A stretch of DNA of 29,237 bases from contig JAUQYA010000073.1 of the NCBI GenBank assembly GCA_030837785.1, positions 1 to 29,237 on the forward strand, read 5' to 3'. The notes under the pieces are model-generated. The model was not told the DNA's origin. It searched no databases and saw only the letters and a program-made list of their open reading frames with translations. The position numbers and the translations under genes are program-made. Within the stretch, counting starts at the first letter, position 1, and each line of letters opens with the position of its first letter. Positions 7,016 through 15,330 of this stretch are shown here, one piece after another. The DNA is from Albidovulum sp. (GTDB lineage Bacteria > Pseudomonadota > Alphaproteobacteria > Rhodobacterales > Rhodobacteraceae).

Positions 7016-7626
7016 AGCGTCGCCTGGCTTTCGTGGACCAGACCGTCGGAGAGTATCTTCAGGTGGTTGGCCCTGAGCGTCTCGCCGGTCGAGGTGATGT
7101 CGGCGACGGCCTCGGCGGTCAGGTTCTTCACCGTGCCCTCGGTTGCGCCCTGGCTGTCGACGAGCTGGTAGTCGGCGACGCCGTGCAGCGTGAGGAACTC
7201 GCGCACCAGCCGGTGGTATTTGGTGGCGATCCTCAGCCGGTGGCCGTGGGCGCGGCGGAACTGGGCGGCGGCGGCGTCGAGATCGTCGAGCATGTCGACG
7301 TCGACCCAGCCGGCGGGAACGGCGACGACGAGGTCGGCCCGGCCGAAGCCGAGGGGCGCAAGCTCGGCCACCTGCCGGTCCCAGTCGGCGAGCCGGTCGC
7401 GGACGAGATCCGACCCGGTGACGCCCAGGTGGATGCGCCCCGCCGCCAGCTCGCGCGGGATCTCGCCCGCCGACAGGAGGACGAGGGCGAGCCCCTCGGC
7501 CCCCCCGACGCGGCCGGCGTAGTCGCGGTCGGAGCCGGCGCGGCCAAGGGTGATGCCGCGCGCGCCGAACCAGTCGAAGCACTGTTCCATCAGCCGGCCC
7601 TTGGAGGGCAGCCCGAGCTTCAGCAT
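6922..7626 (-). CDS. hisG: ATP phosphoribosyltransferase, short form
   Basis: First enzyme of histidine synthesis: joins ATP and PRPP to give phosphoribosyl-ATP. 234 residues, the short form (long HisG is about 300) that lacks the C-terminal regulatory domain and needs HisZ for activity and histidine feedback. Seen: MLKLGLPSKGRLMEQCFDWF, LLSAGEIPRELAAGRIHLGV (substrate-binding lobe), GVTGSDLV (about 69-76), RIATKYHRLVREFLTLHG (about 132-149), and the PRPP-binding loop DSQGATEGTVKNLTAEAVAD (about 158-177) with DITSTGETLRANHLK after it. The start overlaps the hisZ stop by 7 bp, which implies translational coupling. Last gene of hisS-hisZ-hisG; its 3' end overlaps the extended DUF1489 frame. Confidence 0.95.
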   Translation of the reverse strand: MLKLGLPSKGRLMEQCFDWFGARGITLGRAGSDRDYAGRVGGAEGLALVLLSAGEIPRELAAGRIHLGVTGSDLVRDRLADWDRQVAELAPLGFGRADLVVAVPAGWVDVDMLDDLDAAAAQFRRAHGHRLRIATKYHRLVREFLTLHGVADYQLVDSQGATEGTVKNLTAEAVADITSTGETLRANHLKILSDGLVHESQATLYAARSADWAGGAAAALAALAPRLGVTPPAL

Positions 7627-8714
7627 CGCCGCGCCTCCCTCAGGTCGGCGACGAGGCCGGGGCGGATCACGCCCCCCACGGCCGGGATCGACCGGCCCTG
7701 CCCCGGCACCGCCGTCAGCGCGTCGTAGCGCCCGCCGGAGGCGACGGGGGGCAGGCCCGGGTCGGCCGCGTGGAAGGAAAAGACGAAGCCGTCGTAGTAT
7801 TCGAGCGTGGTGCGGCCGTGGCTCGCCTCGAAATCCAGCGCCGCGACGTCGACGCCGAGCGACGCGAGCGCGTCGAGCCGCGCCTCCAGCCGGTCGACGG
7901 TGGCGGCGATCGCGGGCATGTCGCGGGCCATGTCGCGCAGATGGGCGAGCGCCTCGGGGCCTTTCGCCGAGAGGTTCAGCAGGTCGTCCAGCCGGGCGAC
8001 CTCCTCGGCCGAGATCGGCGCCGCCGCGGCGTCCTCCTTCAGCGCGGCGAGGCGGGCGGCGATCTCGGTGGCCGAGCGCAGGCCGACCAGCGGCGCCCCC
8101 GCGGGAGCCTCGCCGCGGGCCAGCGCCGAGAGAAGGCGCGCGCGGGGTTCCGGCACCGGCGCGCGGCCGCCGTAGCGGTCGAGAAGCTCGGTGAAGCGGC
8201 GCGGCCGCCAGATGTGGCGCAGCAGCGCGGCCTTGCGGCTTTCGAGCGTACGCAGCCCGCGCACCGCCGCCATCAGGATGGCGATGTCGCCGGTCGCGGC
8301 GCGCAGGGCGAGATCGGCGAGGAGACCGGCGAAGAGCGCGAAGACCTCGGCGTCGGCGCGGTGGGGGTTCTCGCGGGTAAAGACCTCATAGCCGACCTGG
8401 ACATATTCGGACTTCCGCACCGTGAGATGTTCCTGCTTGCGGAAGACCTCGCCCGCGTAGCAGTAGCGCGCGGGCTCGGCGCCCTCGGACATGTGCTTTT
8501 GCACCACCGGTACGGTGAAGTCGGGGCGCAGCATCATCTCGCCCCTGAGGGGATCATTGGTCACATAGGCGCGCGCCCGGATGTCCTCGCCGTAGAGGTC
8601 GAGCAGCACCTCGGCCGGTTGCAGGATGTCGGCCTCGACCGGCACGGCGCCCGCGTCGCGGAAGGCGGCCATCAGGCGTTCCGCCTCGGCCCGCGCTTCG
8701 GCCTTCGGCGCCAT
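7620..8714 (-). CDS. hisZ: ATP phosphoribosyltransferase regulatory subunit
   Basis: HisRS-like paralogue that does not charge tRNA but forms the hetero-octamer with short HisG and mediates histidine feedback. 364 residues, normal for HisZ. Seen: MAPKAEARAEAERLMAAFRD, motif-2-like ARYCYAGEVFRKQEHLTVRK, LRPDFTVPVVQKH, and the catalytic-fold C-terminal SHGRTTLEYYDGFVFSFHA and VASGGRYDALT. No anticodon-binding domain is present, which separates it from HisS. ATG 8714 is chosen over the upstream Arg-rich extension because it fits the family and overlaps the hisS stop by one base (TGATG). Its position directly between hisS and hisG on the same strand shows a dedicated his module. Confidence 0.93.
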   Translation of the reverse strand: MAPKAEARAEAERLMAAFRDAGAVPVEADILQPAEVLLDLYGEDIRARAYVTNDPLRGEMMLRPDFTVPVVQKHMSEGAEPARYCYAGEVFRKQEHLTVRKSEYVQVGYEVFTRENPHRADAEVFALFAGLLADLALRAATGDIAILMAAVRGLRTLESRKAALLRHIWRPRRFTELLDRYGGRAPVPEPRARLLSALARGEAPAGAPLVGLRSATEIAARLAALKEDAAAAPISAEEVARLDDLLNLSAKGPEALAHLRDMARDMPAIAATVDRLEARLDALASLGVDVAALDFEASHGRTTLEYYDGFVFSFHAADPGLPPVASGGRYDALTAVPGQGRSIPAVGGVIRPGLVADLREARRC

Positions 8715-10231
8715 CAGGCGGACCCGAGAAGGCGCTTGACCCCGGCCACCAGATCGCCGCGCGCGACCTCGGTCTGCGCGGGCTGGCTTTTCCATTCCTC
8801 GTGGGAGGCTTCGGCCGCGATCCTGGCGCCGAGGTAGAGATCCTTGAGCTGGACGACACCCTTCGCGGCCTCGTCCGCGCCCTGGATCACGGCGACGGGG
8901 GAGTTCCTTTTGTCGGCGTATTTCAACTGGTTGCCGAAGTTCTTCGGATTGCCGAGATAGACCTCGGCGCGGATGCCGGCGCGGCGCAACTCGGCGGCCA
9001 TCGCCTGATACTCGGCCATGCGGTCGCGGTCCATGACAGTGACGACGACGGGCCCGCGCGTGTCGGCCTGCATCCGTCCCTTGGCGCGAAGCGCGGCAAG
9101 CAGGCGGTCGACGCCGATGGAGACGCCGGTCGCGGGGACCGACTGGCCGGTGAAGCGTTTCACCAGATCGTCATAGCGCCCGCCGCCGGCGACCGAGCCG
9201 AACTGGCGCTTCTGGCCTTTTTCGTCAAGGATTTCAAAGGTCAGCTCGGCCTCGAAGACCGGACCGGTGTAGTAGCCCAAGCCGCGCACGACCGAGGGGT
9301 CGATGACGATGCGGTCGGGGCCGTAGCCCTGGGCGGCGAGGAGTTCGACTATCTGTTTGAGTTCCTGCACTCCCTCCGTGCCGACCTCAGACGTGCCAGA
9401 GACTATTTTCTCTAGATTTTCTAGCGTAGCCTCGTTGTTTGCACCTCGGGATGTCAGAAACGAAACGACTGCATCGATCTGGTACTCGACCAGTCCCAAA
9501 CCTTTGATAAATGCCCCTGACGCGTCTAGGCGGCCCTCACCCAGAAGTTGTCGAACGCCAACTTCGCCCACTTTGTCAAACTTATCGGCAGTTCTAAGTA
9601 TCGCTTCTTCGACGTCGCGGTCATAGATCTCCGCGTACGTCTCGCCTTCGGCCCAACTGGGTTGCTGCATATCACCAACAATTTCTAGCACCCCGTTCAG
9701 CACCTTGCGATTGTTTACCCGCACCACGTAGTCGCCGCGCGGGATGCCGACCTCCTCAAGCGCATCCGCCAGCATGGCGCAAATCTCGGCATCCGCCGCC
9801 ACCGAGGCGGCCCCGACCGTATCGGCATCGCATTGATAGAACTGGCGGAATCGCCCCGGTCCCGGCTTTTCGTTGCGCCAGACCGGGCCCATCGCGTAGC
9901 GCCGGTAGGGCATGGGCAGGTCGTTGCGGTACTGCGCCGCCACCCGTGCGAGTGGCGCGGTCAGGTCGTAGCGCAGCGCCAGCCAGTCCTTGTCCTCGTC
10001 GGCCCAGGCGAAGACGCCCTCGTTCGGGCGGTCCACGTCGGGCAGATATTTCCCAAGCGCGTCAAGGGTTTCGACGGCGGAGGTCTCCAGGGGATCGAAG
10101 CCGTGGCGATGGTAGACCTGGGCGATGGTGTCGAGCATCGCCTTCCTTTCGCTCACCTCCGCGCCGAAATAGTCGCGAAAGCCCTTGGGCGTTTCCGCGC
10201 GCGGTCGTCTCGGCCCCTTGTCCCCGGACAT
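8714..10231 (-). CDS. hisS: Histidyl-tRNA synthetase (mosaic gene)
   Basis: Class II synthetase that charges tRNA-His. 505 residues from ATG 10231. Seen: PKGFRDYFG (15-23), ALRYDLTAPLARVAAQYRND (85-104), motif 2 YAMGPVWRNEKPGPGRFRQF (112-131), the HisA motif VVRGLGYYTGPVFEAEL (314-330), motif 3 region TGVSIGVDRLLAAL (368-381), and a C-terminal anticodon-binding domain (about 392-503). Upstream GAAGGG gives the ribosome-binding site. Nucleotides about 9361-9720, encoding residues about 171-291 between motif 2 and the HisA motif, have a very different composition: 191 of 360 bases are G or C by hand count, and codons such as CTA, ATA and TCT appear that its neighbours avoid. That span is the HisRS insertion domain, so a recombined allele is likely. 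A weak promoter (TTGTTC-N16-TTACAC) lies 32-59 bp upstream. First gene of hisS-hisZ-hisG. Confidence 0.95.
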   Translation of the reverse strand: MSGDKGPRRPRAETPKGFRDYFGAEVSERKAMLDTIAQVYHRHGFDPLETSAVETLDALGKYLPDVDRPNEGVFAWADEDKDWLALRYDLTAPLARVAAQYRNDLPMPYRRYAMGPVWRNEKPGPGRFRQFYQCDADTVGAASVAADAEICAMLADALEEVGIPRGDYVVRVNNRKVLNGVLEIVGDMQQPSWAEGETYAEIYDRDVEEAILRTADKFDKVGEVGVRQLLGEGRLDASGAFIKGLGLVEYQIDAVVSFLTSRGANNEATLENLEKIVSGTSEVGTEGVQELKQIVELLAAQGYGPDRIVIDPSVVRGLGYYTGPVFEAELTFEILDEKGQKRQFGSVAGGGRYDDLVKRFTGQSVPATGVSIGVDRLLAALRAKGRMQADTRGPVVVTVMDRDRMAEYQAMAAELRRAGIRAEVYLGNPKNFGNQLKYADKRNSPVAVIQGADEAAKGVVQLKDLYLGARIAAEASHEEWKSQPAQTEVARGDLVAGVKRLLGSA

Positions 10232-10262
10232 GGCTTGACCCTTCACTTGTCTGCGGGCGCGG

Positions 10263-10290
10263 GTGTAACGGATGGGGGGGCGGGGAACAA
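10263..10290 (-). promoter_or_regulatory. Weak candidate promoter of hisSZG
   Basis: Minus strand TTGTTC (10290-10285), 16-bp spacer containing a C7 run, TTACAC (10268-10263). Both boxes are poor matches, but this is the best candidate in the 121-bp gap between hisS and the divergent slyX. Confidence 0.3.
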
Positions 10291-10352
10291 GCGGCAGCAT
10301 TGCCCCCGGCCCGGATATGCGCCGGGTTTTCGGAGGGCGGAAGGGAAGGCGG

Positions 10353-10562
10353 ATGGGGGACGATCGGCTGGAACGGGCGGAGGAGGAACTGGCGCATCTC
10401 AGGCGCGCGGTCGACGACCTGTCGGACGTGGTCGCCCGCCAGACCCGCGAGATCGAGGCGCTGACCCGGCGGGTGGCGATGCTGATGGACCGCGCGGCCG
10501 AGGCCGAGGCGGCGGCAGGCGGCGCGGTGCCGCTGGCCGACCAGAAGCCGCCGCACTGGTGA
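10353..10562 (+). CDS. slyX: SlyX family protein
   Basis: Small protein of unknown function, 69 residues, the usual size. Almost the whole chain (about residues 4-50) is a coiled coil with heptads of Leu/Val/Ile: RLERAEEELAHLRRAVDDLS and VVARQTREIEALTRRVAML. The C-terminus ends QKPPHW, the aromatic PPH[YW] tail typical of SlyX. The ATG at 10353 is chosen over an in-frame start at 10272 because it begins directly at the coiled coil and has GGAAGG about 8 bases upstream. Divergent from hisS; an AbrB-family membrane gene follows 73 bp downstream. Confidence 0.8.
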   Translation: MGDDRLERAEEELAHLRRAVDDLSDVVARQTREIEALTRRVAMLMDRAAEAEAAAGGAVPLADQKPPHW

Positions 10563-10604
10563 TGCCGCGCTTGGACGAGCCGGGCGGAGGAACGCAGCCG
10601 ACAA

Positions 10605-10628
10605 GGCGGGCATCGGTCATGCCCCGCC
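10605..10628 (+). repeat. Short inverted repeat before the AbrB-family gene
   Basis: GGCGGGCAT (10605-10613) and ATGCCCCGCC (10619-10628) pair with one bulged base around a 5-nt loop, ending 7 nt before the ATG at 10636. There is no T tract, so it is not an intrinsic terminator. It covers the place where a ribosome-binding site would be expected and may limit initiation. Confidence 0.35.
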
Positions 10629-10635
10629 CATCCAG

Positions 10636-11709
10636 ATGACCTATCGCCTTTCCAGCTTTTTCGGCGCGCCGCACTGGCCGACAGTGATGCTCACCTATGC
10701 CATCGGCGGCGCGGGCGGATTTGTGGCCAGGGCCCTGCACCTGCCGCTGCCGATGCTGCTCGGCTCACTCCTTGCCGTGGGGGCGGCGGCCATCGCCGGC
10801 CTCAGGCCGATGGGCCATCTGCCGCAGGCGCCGCAGGCGCTGCGGATGATCTTCGTCCCGGTGATCGGCATCGCCATCGGCGGCGCGGCGCGGCCCGAGA
10901 TTCTCGCGCAGGTGCCGCAGTGGATCCCGTCGCTTCTGGCGCTGTGCCTGTTCGTCCCGTTGGTCCACTACGCGGGCTACCGGCTGCTGTGCGCGACGGG
11001 GCGGACCGATCCGGTAACCGCGTTCTACGCCACCGCGCCCGGCGGGCTGGTCGAGACCGTGCAGATGGGCGAGGAGGCGGGCGCGGACATCCAGATGCTG
11101 GCGATGCTGCAATTCCTGCGGCTGATCATTACCATCGTCTTCGTCCCCCTCGCCTTCACCTGGATGGAGGGGCACGCGGTGGGATCGGCCGGGGGCGCGC
11201 GGGTTGCCGGGGCCGGGCCCGGCGCCGCCGATGTGGCGCTGCTTGCCACCTGCGGGATCGTCGGCGCGGTGGCGGGCCTCAGGCTCAGGCTGCCCGCGGG
11301 CCATGTCCTCGGGCCGATCCTGATGTCCGGGGCGGCGCATGTCTCGGGGCTGACGCAGGCGGTGCCGCCCGGTTGGATGATCGCCGCGGCGCAGGTGGTG
11401 ATCGGCACCTCTCTGGGCGTCCGCTTCGCCGGAATGCCGAAGCGGCGCATCCTCGTGGCGGTTCGCCTTGCCGCGCTGAATGCCGCCGTGACCATCGGGA
11501 CGGCAGTGGCCTTCGCCTTCGCGGTCGCGCCCGTCACCGGCCAGCCGGCCCGCGCCGTCTTCCTCGCCTTCGCGCCGGGCGGGCTGGTCGAGATGGGGCT
11601 GATCGCGCTCAGCCTGAAGATGTCGATCCTCTATGTGACCGCGCATCACCTTCTGAGGATCATCCTCGCCGTCAGCATGGCGCGGACGTTGGGGAGGCGG
11701 GTGGGGTAG
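10636..11709 (+). CDS. AbrB family membrane protein (AmoB-like, PF05145)
   Basis: Polytopic inner-membrane protein of 357 residues, of the family often labelled 'putative ammonia monooxygenase' or 'AbrB regulator'; the membrane topology argues for a transporter and the biochemical role is unknown. About ten hydrophobic segments are visible. The internal duplication of the family shows in two copies of the motif APGGLVE, at residues 134-140 (TAPGGLVETVQMG) and 313-319 (FAPGGLVEMGLIA), each preceded by a Pro/Gly-rich hydrophobic helix (LPLPMLLGSLL at 36-46; LPAGHVLGPILMSG in the second half). The ATG at 10636 lacks a good ribosome-binding site and follows a small inverted repeat. Convergent with dnaE, with only 14 bp between the two stops. 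Confidence 0.75.
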   Translation: MTYRLSSFFGAPHWPTVMLTYAIGGAGGFVARALHLPLPMLLGSLLAVGAAAIAGLRPMGHLPQAPQALRMIFVPVIGIAIGGAARPEILAQVPQWIPSLLALCLFVPLVHYAGYRLLCATGRTDPVTAFYATAPGGLVETVQMGEEAGADIQMLAMLQFLRLIITIVFVPLAFTWMEGHAVGSAGGARVAGAGPGAADVALLATCGIVGAVAGLRLRLPAGHVLGPILMSGAAHVSGLTQAVPPGWMIAAAQVVIGTSLGVRFAGMPKRRILVAVRLAALNAAVTIGTAVAFAFAVAPVTGQPARAVFLAFAPGGLVEMGLIALSLKMSILYVTAHHLLRIILAVSMARTLGRRVG

Positions 11710-11723
11710 CGGCGCCCCCCCCT

Positions 11724-14700
11724 TCAGACCTCCTCGACCAGCACCACCCCGGCCATCGCCTTGATCGCCCCCTTGATCTGGGGATTGACCGGGTAGTCGC
11801 GGCCGACGGAGACCTCCACCTCCTCGCCGGTCTCGCGGTTGGCGATGCAGAAAAGGACGGGGCCGCGGGTGCGGATCTTCGCCTCCTCGGCGATGCGGTG
11901 AAGAAGCGCCGCGACCGAGGCCACGGCCTCGGCACCGTCGATATGGATGCGCAGCCCCGCCGCGCCGGCATCGGCCACCACGCCCTCCATCGCGGCGACG
12001 GAGCGGGCGACGGGGTCGAACTGGCCCTCGTTGAAGCGCGCCTCGAGCGTGAGGACGACATGGGAGGTCTGGTCGAAGACCCTGCGGCAGGCGTCGAAAT
12101 CCTCCGCAAACAGCGCCATGCCGGCGACCTGCCCGGTGGGGTCGGAGATGTTCATGCGGAAGAAGCGCGTGCCGCGGGCGGATTTGCGTTCCTGGAGCCC
12201 GGAGACGAGCACACCGACCCGCGCCACCGCCGCGCCGTCGCGTTCCGCCCGTGCCTGAAGCTCTGCCAGCGTCATCAGCCCCTTGCGCTTCAGCGCCGGG
12301 GCGTAGTCGTCGAGCGGGTGGCCGGAGAGGTAGAAGCCCACTGCCTGGTGTTCCTGCGCCAGCCGGTCGGCGGGCAGCCAGTCCTCCGCCTGCGGCAGGC
12401 GCGGCTCTGGCAGATCCTCGCCCGCCTCGCCGAAGAGCGACACCTGCGCCGAGGCGCGGCCCTCGTGCACCGCCGCCGACCAGGCGACGAGCGGGTCGAG
12501 TGCGGCGAAGACACGGGCGCGGTTGCGGTCGAGCTGGTCGAAGGCACCGGCGCGGGCGAGCATCTCGAGCGGCCGCTTGCCGATCCGCTTGAGGTCCACC
12601 CTCCGGGCGAAATCGAAAAGCGTGGCAAAGGGCCGCTGCCCCCGACCCGCGACGATCAGGCGCATCGCATCGACGCCGACGTTCTTCAGCGCGCCGAGAC
12701 CGTAGACGATCTGGCCGTCCGCCACGGAAAAGGTCGCCGCCGACCGGTTGACGCAAGGGGCCACGATCGCCACCCCCAGGCCGCGCCGCACCTCCTCGGC
12801 ATAGACGCCGAGCTTGTCGGTCAGGTGGATGTCGCAGTTCATCACCCCGGCCATGAATTCGACGGGGTGGTTGGCCTTCAGCCAGGCGGTCTGGTAGCTG
12901 ACCACGGCATAGGCCGCGGCATGGCTCTTGTTGAAGCCGTAGTTGGCGAATTTCTCCAGAAGATCAAAGACTTCGCCTGCCTTCTTCCGGTCGACGCCGT
13001 TCGCTGTCGCACCGTCGATGAACTTCGGCCGTTCCTTCGCCATTTCCTCGGCGATCTTCTTGCCCATCGCCCGGCGCAAGAGGTCGGCGCCGCCGAGCGA
13101 ATAGCCGGCCATCACCTGGGCGATCTGCATCACCTGTTCCTGGTAGACGATGATGCCCTGCGTCTCGGCCAGGATGTGGTCGATGGAAGGATGAATGGAT
13201 TCAAGTGCCTTCACCCCGTTCTTCACGTCGCAATAGGCCGGGATGTTCTCCATCGGGCCGGGGCGGTAGAGCGCCACCAGCGCGACGATGTCCTCGATGC
13301 AGGTGGGCTTCATGCGCCGCAGCGCATCCATCATGCCCGAGCTTTCCACCTGGAAGACCGCGACGGTGCGGGCCGCGGAATACAGATCGTAGGTCCGCCG
13401 GTCATCGAGCGGGATCGCGCCGATGTCGTCCGCCGCGCCCTCCGGCGGGTCGTAGAGCCGGCGGCCGTCGGCGGCAATGTTGAGATGCCGGCCCTGGGCG
13501 CGGATCAGGTCGACCGCGTTCTGGATCACGGTCAGCGTCTTCAGCCCGAGGAAGTCGAACTTCACCAGCCCCGCGGCCTCGACCCATTTCATGTTGAACT
13601 GGGTCGCCGGCATGGTCGATCGCGGATCCTGGTAGAGCGGCACCAGCTCGTCCAGCGGCCGGTCGCCGATCACCACGCCGGCGGCATGGGTGGAAGCGTT
13701 CCTCAGAAGCCCCTCGATCTTCTGGCCGTAGTCGAGAAGCCGCCGCACCACCTCCTCGGCGCGCGCAGCCTCTCTGAGCCGCGGCTCGTCGGCCAGCGCC
13801 TTCTCGATCGACACCGGCTTCACGCCCTCGACCGGGATCAGCTTGGAAAGCCGGTCGACCTGGCCATAGGGCATCTGCAGGACGCGGCCGACGTCGCGCA
13901 CCGCGGCCTTCGACAGCAGCGCACCGAAGGTGATGATCTGCGCCACCCGGTCGGCGCCGAAGCGTTCCTGGACGTAGTGGATCACCTCCTCGCGCCGGTC
14001 CATGCAGAAGTCGATGTCGAAGTCGGGCATCGATACCCGTTCGGGGTTCAGGAACCGCTCGAAGAGAAGCGAGTATCGCATTGGATCTAGGTCGGTAATC
14101 GTCAACGCATAGGCCACCAGCGAACCCGCGCCAGACCCGCGCCCGGGCCCGACCGGGATGCCCTTCGCCTTGGCCCACTTGATGAAGTCGGCGACGATCA
14201 GGAAGTAGCCCGGAAAGCCCATCTGCTCGATGATGCCAAGCTCGAAGTCGAGCCGCCTGCGGTAGTCCTCCACCGGCACGGCATGGGGGATGACGGCGAG
14301 CCGCGCGCCAAGTCCCCCGGTCGCCTGGCGGCGCAATTCGTCGACCTCGTCCCCGGCGAAGCGCGGCAGGATCGGCTTGCGCTTGGACACGGCGAAGGCG
14401 CAGCGGCGGGCAATCTCGACGGTGTTCTCCACCGCCTCGGGCAGGTCGGCGAAAAGCGCGGCCATCTCGTCGGGCGATTTCAGATAGTGCTGCGGAGTCA
14501 GACGGCGGCGCGGCTCCTGCTGGTCGACATAGGCGCCCTCGGCGATGCAGATCAGCGCGTCATGTGCCTCGTAGATGTCCGGCCCGGGAAAATGGACATC
14601 GTTGGTGGCGACGAGCGGCAGGCCGAGACCATAGGCCATCTCGACATGGCCGCGCTCGGTCAGCCGCTCGGCCTCGGTATATTGCCCGCCCTCGCCGGGG

Positions 14701-15284
14701 TGGCGCTGCAACTCGAGGTAGAGCCGGCCGGGAAAGGCGGCGGCGAGGCGGCGCAACATCGCCTCTGCCTTGGCCCCCTGCCCGGCCCGGAGATGGCGAC
14801 CGACGGGGCCATCCGGTCCGCCGGTGAGGCAGATCAGGCCGGCCGAATGGTGCTCCAGTTCCTCCGGCGTCACGTGCGGCGCCGCACCGTCGCCGCGCAG
14901 GTAGAGGCGGGAGTTGAGCTTCATCAGATTCATGTAGCCCGCCTCGGACTGGGCGAGGAGGACGACGGGCGCCGGCGGGCGGGCGCGTTCGCCGGGCTGG
15001 GCCGGGTCGTGGTCGAGCGCGATCTGGCATCCGACGATCGGCTGCACCCCCGCCGCCTTCGCCAGGACCGAGAATTCGAGCGCCGCGAACATGTTGTTGG
15101 TGTCGGTCACGGCGACCGCGGGCATATTCATCGCCTTGACAAGGCTCGGGACCAGTCTCTGCTTCTTGGTGATCGGATCTTCGACATATTGGTCGCCCAC
15201 GAGTTTCTTCACCGGCACCGCCCCTTCGAGGAGCGAATATTCGGTGTGCACGCGCAGGTGGATGAATCGGGGGCTCGCCGGCAT
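11724..15284 (-). CDS. dnaE: DNA polymerase III subunit alpha
   Basis: Replicative polymerase of the chromosome. 1186 residues from ATG 15284, typical of DnaE1. Seen: N-terminal PHP domain opening with FIHLRVHTEYSLLEGA (about 6-21); polymerase core with GPGRGSGAGSLVAYAL (about 378-393) and catalytic PDFDIDFCMDRR (420-431; Asp421 and Asp423 correspond to E. coli D401 and D403); QEQVMQIAQVMAGYSLGGAD and LLRRAMGKK; YGFNKSHAAAYAVVSYQTAW; the HhH region; and an OB fold (VARVGVLVSGLQERKSARGT) toward the C-terminus. The upstream extension to 15452 is rejected because it reads back through an intergenic repeat. A perfect 8-bp inverted repeat lies 14 nt before the start. Downstream of the DUF6544 gene on the same strand. 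Confidence 0.97.
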   Translation of the reverse strand: MPASPRFIHLRVHTEYSLLEGAVPVKKLVGDQYVEDPITKKQRLVPSLVKAMNMPAVAVTDTNNMFAALEFSVLAKAAGVQPIVGCQIALDHDPAQPGERARPPAPVVLLAQSEAGYMNLMKLNSRLYLRGDGAAPHVTPEELEHHSAGLICLTGGPDGPVGRHLRAGQGAKAEAMLRRLAAAFPGRLYLELQRHPGEGGQYTEAERLTERGHVEMAYGLGLPLVATNDVHFPGPDIYEAHDALICIAEGAYVDQQEPRRRLTPQHYLKSPDEMAALFADLPEAVENTVEIARRCAFAVSKRKPILPRFAGDEVDELRRQATGGLGARLAVIPHAVPVEDYRRRLDFELGIIEQMGFPGYFLIVADFIKWAKAKGIPVGPGRGSGAGSLVAYALTITDLDPMRYSLLFERFLNPERVSMPDFDIDFCMDRREEVIHYVQERFGADRVAQIITFGALLSKAAVRDVGRVLQMPYGQVDRLSKLIPVEGVKPVSIEKALADEPRLREAARAEEVVRRLLDYGQKIEGLLRNASTHAAGVVIGDRPLDELVPLYQDPRSTMPATQFNMKWVEAAGLVKFDFLGLKTLTVIQNAVDLIRAQGRHLNIAADGRRLYDPPEGAADDIGAIPLDDRRTYDLYSAARTVAVFQVESSGMMDALRRMKPTCIEDIVALVALYRPGPMENIPAYCDVKNGVKALESIHPSIDHILAETQGIIVYQEQVMQIAQVMAGYSLGGADLLRRAMGKKIAEEMAKERPKFIDGATANGVDRKKAGEVFDLLEKFANYGFNKSHAAAYAVVSYQTAWLKANHPVEFMAGVMNCDIHLTDKLGVYAEEVRRGLGVAIVAPCVNRSAATFSVADGQIVYGLGALKNVGVDAMRLIVAGRGQRPFATLFDFARRVDLKRIGKRPLEMLARAGAFDQLDRNRARVFAALDPLVAWSAAVHEGRASAQVSLFGEAGEDLPEPRLPQAEDWLPADRLAQEHQAVGFYLSGHPLDDYAPALKRKGLMTLAELQARAERDGAAVARVGVLVSGLQERKSARGTRFFRMNISDPTGQVAGMALFAEDFDACRRVFDQTSHVVLTLEARFNEGQFDPVARSVAAMEGVVADAGAAGLRIHIDGAEAVASVAALLHRIAEEAKIRTRGPVLFCIANRETGEEVEVSVGRDYPVNPQIKGAIKAMAGVVLVEEV

Positions 15285-15298
15285 GGGGCGACAGTAGC

Positions 15299-15327
15299 GG
15301 AGCCGCCCGGCGGGCGGAAGCGGCTCC
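15299..15327 (-). repeat. Inverted repeat immediately upstream of dnaE
   Basis: Perfect 8-bp arms GGAGCCGC / GCGGCTCC (15327-15320 and 15306-15299) around a 13-nt loop, 14 nt before the dnaE ATG, with no obvious ribosome-binding site between. It could be a leader hairpin or a protein-binding palindrome. Confidence 0.5.
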
Positions 15328-15330
15328 CCT

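Noticed and set aside
10920..14090. A 1056-codon open frame on the plus strand
   Set aside because: It is antisense to dnaE and out of frame in the AbrB-family gene; composition and lack of motifs mark it as a shadow.
14079..14115. Short run of atypical codons (CTA, CCA, CGA, ATT) in dnaE
   Set aside because: It is about 30 bp within a conserved block (ITDLDPMRY) and too short to separate from chance, unlike the 360-bp segment in hisS.
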